NCBI GenBank assembly: GCA_022008415.1 | Contig: JAIRBC010000004.1 | Location: forward strand, 62,001-126,000 | Source: Cerina litoralis | GTDB taxonomy: Bacteria; Bacteroidota; Bacteroidia; Flavobacteriales; Flavobacteriaceae | Direction: 5' to 3' | DNA length: 64,000 bases | In this document: positions 61,519-64,000 of the stretch, piece after piece | Layout of the letters: every line of letters starts with the position of its first letter | Numbering within the stretch: the first letter of the stretch is position 1 | Notes under the pieces: model-generated | Seen by the model: the letters and a program-made list of their open reading frames with translations, nothing else | The model's database searches: none | What the model was told of the DNA's origin: nothing | Position numbers and translations under genes: made by a program

Positions 61519-61635
61519 CTGAAAATGAGTATAATAAAATTTTTATGCACATATCAACCGCTTCGCTTTCGCATAAAAAATTTATTTATTTCGGTTGGTA
61601 TGCAAAAAATTAAATTTGTTTATGCTCATTTCAAG
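61519..61635. repeat. Long imperfect inverted repeat between PNP and the TIGR04282 gene
   Basis: Left arm 61519-61560 (CTGAAAATGAGTATAATAAA, then ATTTTTATGCACATATCAACCG) and right arm 61592-61635 (CGGTTGGTATGCAAAAAATT, then TTATGCTCATTTCAAG) are approximate reverse complements over about 42 bases with small indels. The centre carries GCTTCGCTTTCGC. The right arm covers the stop codon of the upstream minus-strand gene. It fills the whole spacer. Confidence 0.6.
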
Positions 61636-62300
61636 TTTTTTAAAAAGTGTTGAAATACGGCAACATCCTTGATGTCTTCATAACGGTCTACATCATTTTT
61701 GGTTTCTAACAGTTGAACTTTTTTGTTTTTTAGATCGGTTAAAGTGTCGTTTAGGACAGTATCCGTCCCCCAATTTTTGTTTTGGAAAACCTTGCTATTC
61801 ATTGCATTCATACCCAAAAGATAATAGCCGCCATCCTCAGCGGGGCCTATGACCAAATCCACATGGTCCAAGTGCAGAAATGCGTTTTCTATATCCGAAC
61901 CGCTTAGGTTAAATATATCACTGCCTATGATAACAATTTTTTTATACCCGTTTTCGAAACCTTGTTGGAATGCGTTTAGCATACGCTCTCCCAAATCCTT
62001 GCCGACTTGCAGTTTTTTGCGGTAAAAAGTGTTATCCCAAATGTCCTCTTCCCATATTTCGTTCGAATAATATACTTCCTTCGCGGCATTTATGTTTTCT
62101 GTGATTTTAACCGTGTGCGATAATAAAAAATTATAAACATCTAAAGCAATTTTGTCGCCCACCTTGGCCGCTAACCGGGTCTTGCATTTGCCGAGTTCGG
62201 GGTTGCGCGTAAAAATGAGGAGCAAATTATCGGCCTGGACCAGAGAAAAATGAATGGTTTTTTGATCTTTTTTACTATGTGAAGTTGAAAGTATTCCCAT
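61626..62300 (-). CDS. TIGR04282/DUF2064-type glycosyltransferase
   Basis: A 224-residue nucleotidyl/glycosyltransferase-like protein: LLLIFTRNPELGKCKTRLA at the start, VIIGSDIFNLSGSDIENAFL, the catalytic-type AEDGGYYLLGMN, and NWGTDTVLNDTL. This is the family found with radical-SAM ArsS in arsenosugar clusters. ArsS, ArsM and the companion TIGR04283 transferase are not in the window. It is followed by PNP and preceded by a rhodanese, all on the minus strand. Function thus only suggested. Confidence 0.8.
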   Translation of the reverse strand: MGILSTSHSKKDQKTIHFSLVQADNLLLIFTRNPELGKCKTRLAAKVGDKIALDVYNFLLSHTVKITENINAAKEVYYSNEIWEEDIWDNTFYRKKLQVGKDLGERMLNAFQQGFENGYKKIVIIGSDIFNLSGSDIENAFLHLDHVDLVIGPAEDGGYYLLGMNAMNSKVFQNKNWGTDTVLNDTLTDLKNKKVQLLETKNDVDRYEDIKDVAVFQHFLKNLK

Positions 62301-62384
62301 TGTTCGTTTACCAAATTATTGGGTTAATCGTTAAAAATCAATCGTATTTAATAAATCCAAAGTCTCCTGTCGATTGTCTCCTGC

Positions 62385-62918
62385 TTAACGGTTCTTTCCA
62401 TCGTAGACCTTGATCCCGCTCTTCAGTAATTTTCCCCAATGCCTACTAAAGGCATGGATACTATCTGTTTCCCTGCCAACATCGTCGTAAATGGGGTATC
62501 CGTCGTTTTTCCACTCAAAGATGCCGCCATATAGGTTCTTTACATGGGTGTAGCCATTGGCGAGCAATTTTTCCCCAATGTCTTCCGATCGTACCCCGAC
62601 AGAGCAATAAACAATGAGGGGCGTATTCTTGTCAGGGATTTTAAGGTGTACACTGTCCATATTAAACGTTTTATCCCCAACCCAGATGGCGTGCTGCAGA
62701 TGACTGATGTCAAATTCTTCTTTCTCACGGGCATCCAGTAAAACGGGGCCTTTTAAAGCTGCTAATTGGTCAACGGAAATATAGGGGACGCTATTTTTGT
62801 TCCACTGACGGAGTACTTTGTCCATTCTGGTTTGTCCAAGAATGGATTGAAAGCAGATTAAAAATAGAACGGAGGCAAAAAAACGAATCATTGGTTGTAC
62901 GATTGTTTGAGAGTTCAT
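62385..62918 (-). CDS. Rhodanese-like sulfurtransferase, secreted
   Basis: Rhodaneses move sulfane sulfur through a Cys persulfide. The 177-residue protein has a hydrophobic leader (MIRFFASVLFLICFQSILGQ, from an inner Met at 62891; the listed start adds nine residues) and one rhodanese domain with GPVLLDAREKEEFDISHLQH and the active loop YCSVGVRSED, Cys105. The end GKLLKSGIKVYDGKNR is unremarkable. It leads the PNP-containing block. Its partner is unknown. Confidence 0.85.
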   Translation of the reverse strand: MNSQTIVQPMIRFFASVLFLICFQSILGQTRMDKVLRQWNKNSVPYISVDQLAALKGPVLLDAREKEEFDISHLQHAIWVGDKTFNMDSVHLKIPDKNTPLIVYCSVGVRSEDIGEKLLANGYTHVKNLYGGIFEWKNDGYPIYDDVGRETDSIHAFSRHWGKLLKSGIKVYDGKNR

Positions 62919-63194
62919 TTTGAGTTTTTTGATTCAAGCGAGAAATTTGGATTTTCTGCCCAGTTGATGAATCTTTTGAACTACATAGTAGCGCTACGGA
63001 GCGATAATATGACAAAAAATGGGTGCAAAAAATAGTTTTGCAGGGAATTATAGAAACTCAAGATGAACTCTAATACAAAGATATCGTTTTGGAACATTAA
63101 ACCGAATAATGGACTATTTAAAATCATCGTGTTCCCAAACTGTACCTAAATTCAATATTTAGCGGTATTTTTAAGGAAAATTTTCGAATAGATG

Positions 63195-64000
63195 ATGAAA
63201 AATCGACTTATGTGGGGGATTTTGCTCGTTGCGTTTAGCATGATCTACGAAACAGGAATCGGACAAGTTCAATGGGTCAAAAAGGACGGAAAGGAACTTT
63301 ACAACGAACCTTATCGGCCCCAATGGCATTTTTCCCCCGAGAAGAAATGGATGAACGACCCTAACGGGTTGGTTTATTATAAAGGCGTATACCATCTTTT
63401 TTACCAGTATTATCCAGAAGATATTGTCTGGGGACCTATGCATTGGGGCCATGCGGTGAGCCAGGACCTTTTGCATTGGGAGCACAAGCCCGTAGCCTTA
63501 TATCCGGACAGGCACGGTTATATTTTTTCGGGAAGCGCGGTGGTAGATACCCGTAATACTTCGGGTTTGGGTTCTCTAGAGAATCCGCCAATGATCGCAA
63601 TTTTTACGTATCACGATCCCAAGGGAGAGAAAGAGGGCAGGAACGACTATCAGACCCAAGGAATGGCCTATAGCCTGGACCATGGTGATTCATGGACAAA
63701 GTATATGGGCAATCCAATAATAAAAAATGATGGATTTAAGGATTTTAGGGACCCTAAGGTGTTTTGGAATGATAAATCCGATAAATGGACGATGTTATTG
63801 GTGGCCGGCGATCACTTGCAGATTTGGCTTTCCGACAACCTAATCGATTGGAAAAAAGTCAGTGAATTTGGAAGAGATCAGGGTGCGCACGGCGGAGTTT
63901 GGGAATGCCCGGATATGTTTAAATTACAGGTAGAAGGTTCTAAAGAAGAAAAATGGGTGTTGCTCATCAGTATCAATCCAGGGGCGCCGAACGGAGGTAG
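63195..64000 (+). CDS. GH32 fructan hydrolase (levanase/inulinase type), 3' truncated by window
   Basis: GH32 enzymes cleave beta-fructosides in inulin, levan or sucrose. About 268 residues are present. After a signal segment (MKNRLMWGILLVAFSMIYE), motifs appear in order: WMNDPNG with the nucleophile Asp (preceded by FSPEKK), YHLFYQYYP, WGHAVSQDLLHWEH, FSGSAVV, FRDPKVFW (transition-state Asp) and WECPDMF with the general acid Glu. The frame is open to the window end. The start could also be the ATG one codon upstream (63192). It is divergent from the rhodanese gene; the 276-base gap holds no clear box. Confidence 0.93.
   Translation, partial: MKNRLMWGILLVAFSMIYETGIGQVQWVKKDGKELYNEPYRPQWHFSPEKKWMNDPNGLVYYKGVYHLFYQYYPEDIVWGPMHWGHAVSQDLLHWEHKPVALYPDRHGYIFSGSAVVDTRNTSGLGSLENPPMIAIFTYHDPKGEKEGRNDYQTQGMAYSLDHGDSWTKYMGNPIIKNDGFKDFRDPKVFWNDKSDKWTMLLVAGDHLQIWLSDNLIDWKKVSEFGRDQGAHGGVWECPDMFKLQVEGSKEEKWVLLISINPGAPNGG

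Overview
The window looks like chromosome of a marine member of the Flavobacteriaceae (Bacteroidota). The protein sequences resemble the Zobellia/Maribacter/Arenibacter type, but the genus is inferred from general familiarity, not from a search. Supporting signs are the TAnnTTTG type -7 boxes, the weak or absent Shine-Dalgarno sequences, the TonB receptor with STN domain beside FecR and an ECF sigma factor, DUF5606, the OstA-like protein, tandem DUF368 proteins, and many Tat- or lipoprotein-type secreted glycosidases. I see no rRNA, tRNA, CRISPR array, prophage or intact insertion sequence.

Layout. (1) 1-4500: 3' end of the large ribosomal protein operon (secY end, infA, rpmJ, rpsM, rpsK, rpsD, rpoA, rplQ), closed by a terminator. 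(2) 4.5-17 kb: central metabolism and nitrogen (carA, eno, a GT5 glycogen synthase-like gene, gltA, a DDAH-like guanidine hydrolase, ctlX), two PepSY-type membrane proteins, a BCCT transporter, and a secreted carboxypeptidase-regulatory-like protein. (3) 17-26 kb: argS, a HAD phosphatase, then a sigma/FecR/TonB receptor cluster (minus) with a divergent, very acidic repeat lipoprotein. (4) 26-35 kb: ffh, a frameshifted four-helix-bundle gene between inverted repeats, folD, a small lipoprotein, a Tat-exported Gfo/Idh/MocA protein divergent from a GH92 alpha-mannosidase, and cca with the sua5-type gene. (5) 35-40 kb: three glycosyltransferase genes, one a GT4-GT2 fusion. (6) 40-54 kb: dapD, ruvX-def-DUF5606, GH20, an SGNH hydrolase, pepD, and a long minus-strand block aroE / DUF368 / DUF368 / TPR / class III aminotransferase / OstA-like. 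(7) 54-64 kb: an NHL propeller protein, a divergent Nramp relative, an M61 peptidase, a DUF4239 protein, then a SanA/ElyC-type protein, a PNP, a TIGR04282-type glycosyltransferase and a rhodanese (a block reminiscent of arsenosugar gene sets), and the start of a GH32 fructan hydrolase running off the end.

How the genes work together. Housekeeping translation genes and primary metabolism are interleaved with cell-envelope genes (OstA-like, glycosyltransferases, DUF368, SanA-like) and with outer-membrane or periplasmic glycan use (GH92, GH20, GH32, TonB receptor).

The most unusual non-coding signal is a set of intergenic imperfect palindromes. Their arms are built from degenerate short words, and the word differs from spacer to spacer. 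They occur in five spacers of the ribosomal operon and, as tandem words or hairpins, at several later loci, sometimes running into the 3' ends of genes. Several genes also have a TAnnTTTG box only about 4-20 nt before the likely transcription start-to-start-codon interval, which helps fix start codons (argS, dapD, ruvX, pepD, the ECF sigma gene and the OstA-like gene).
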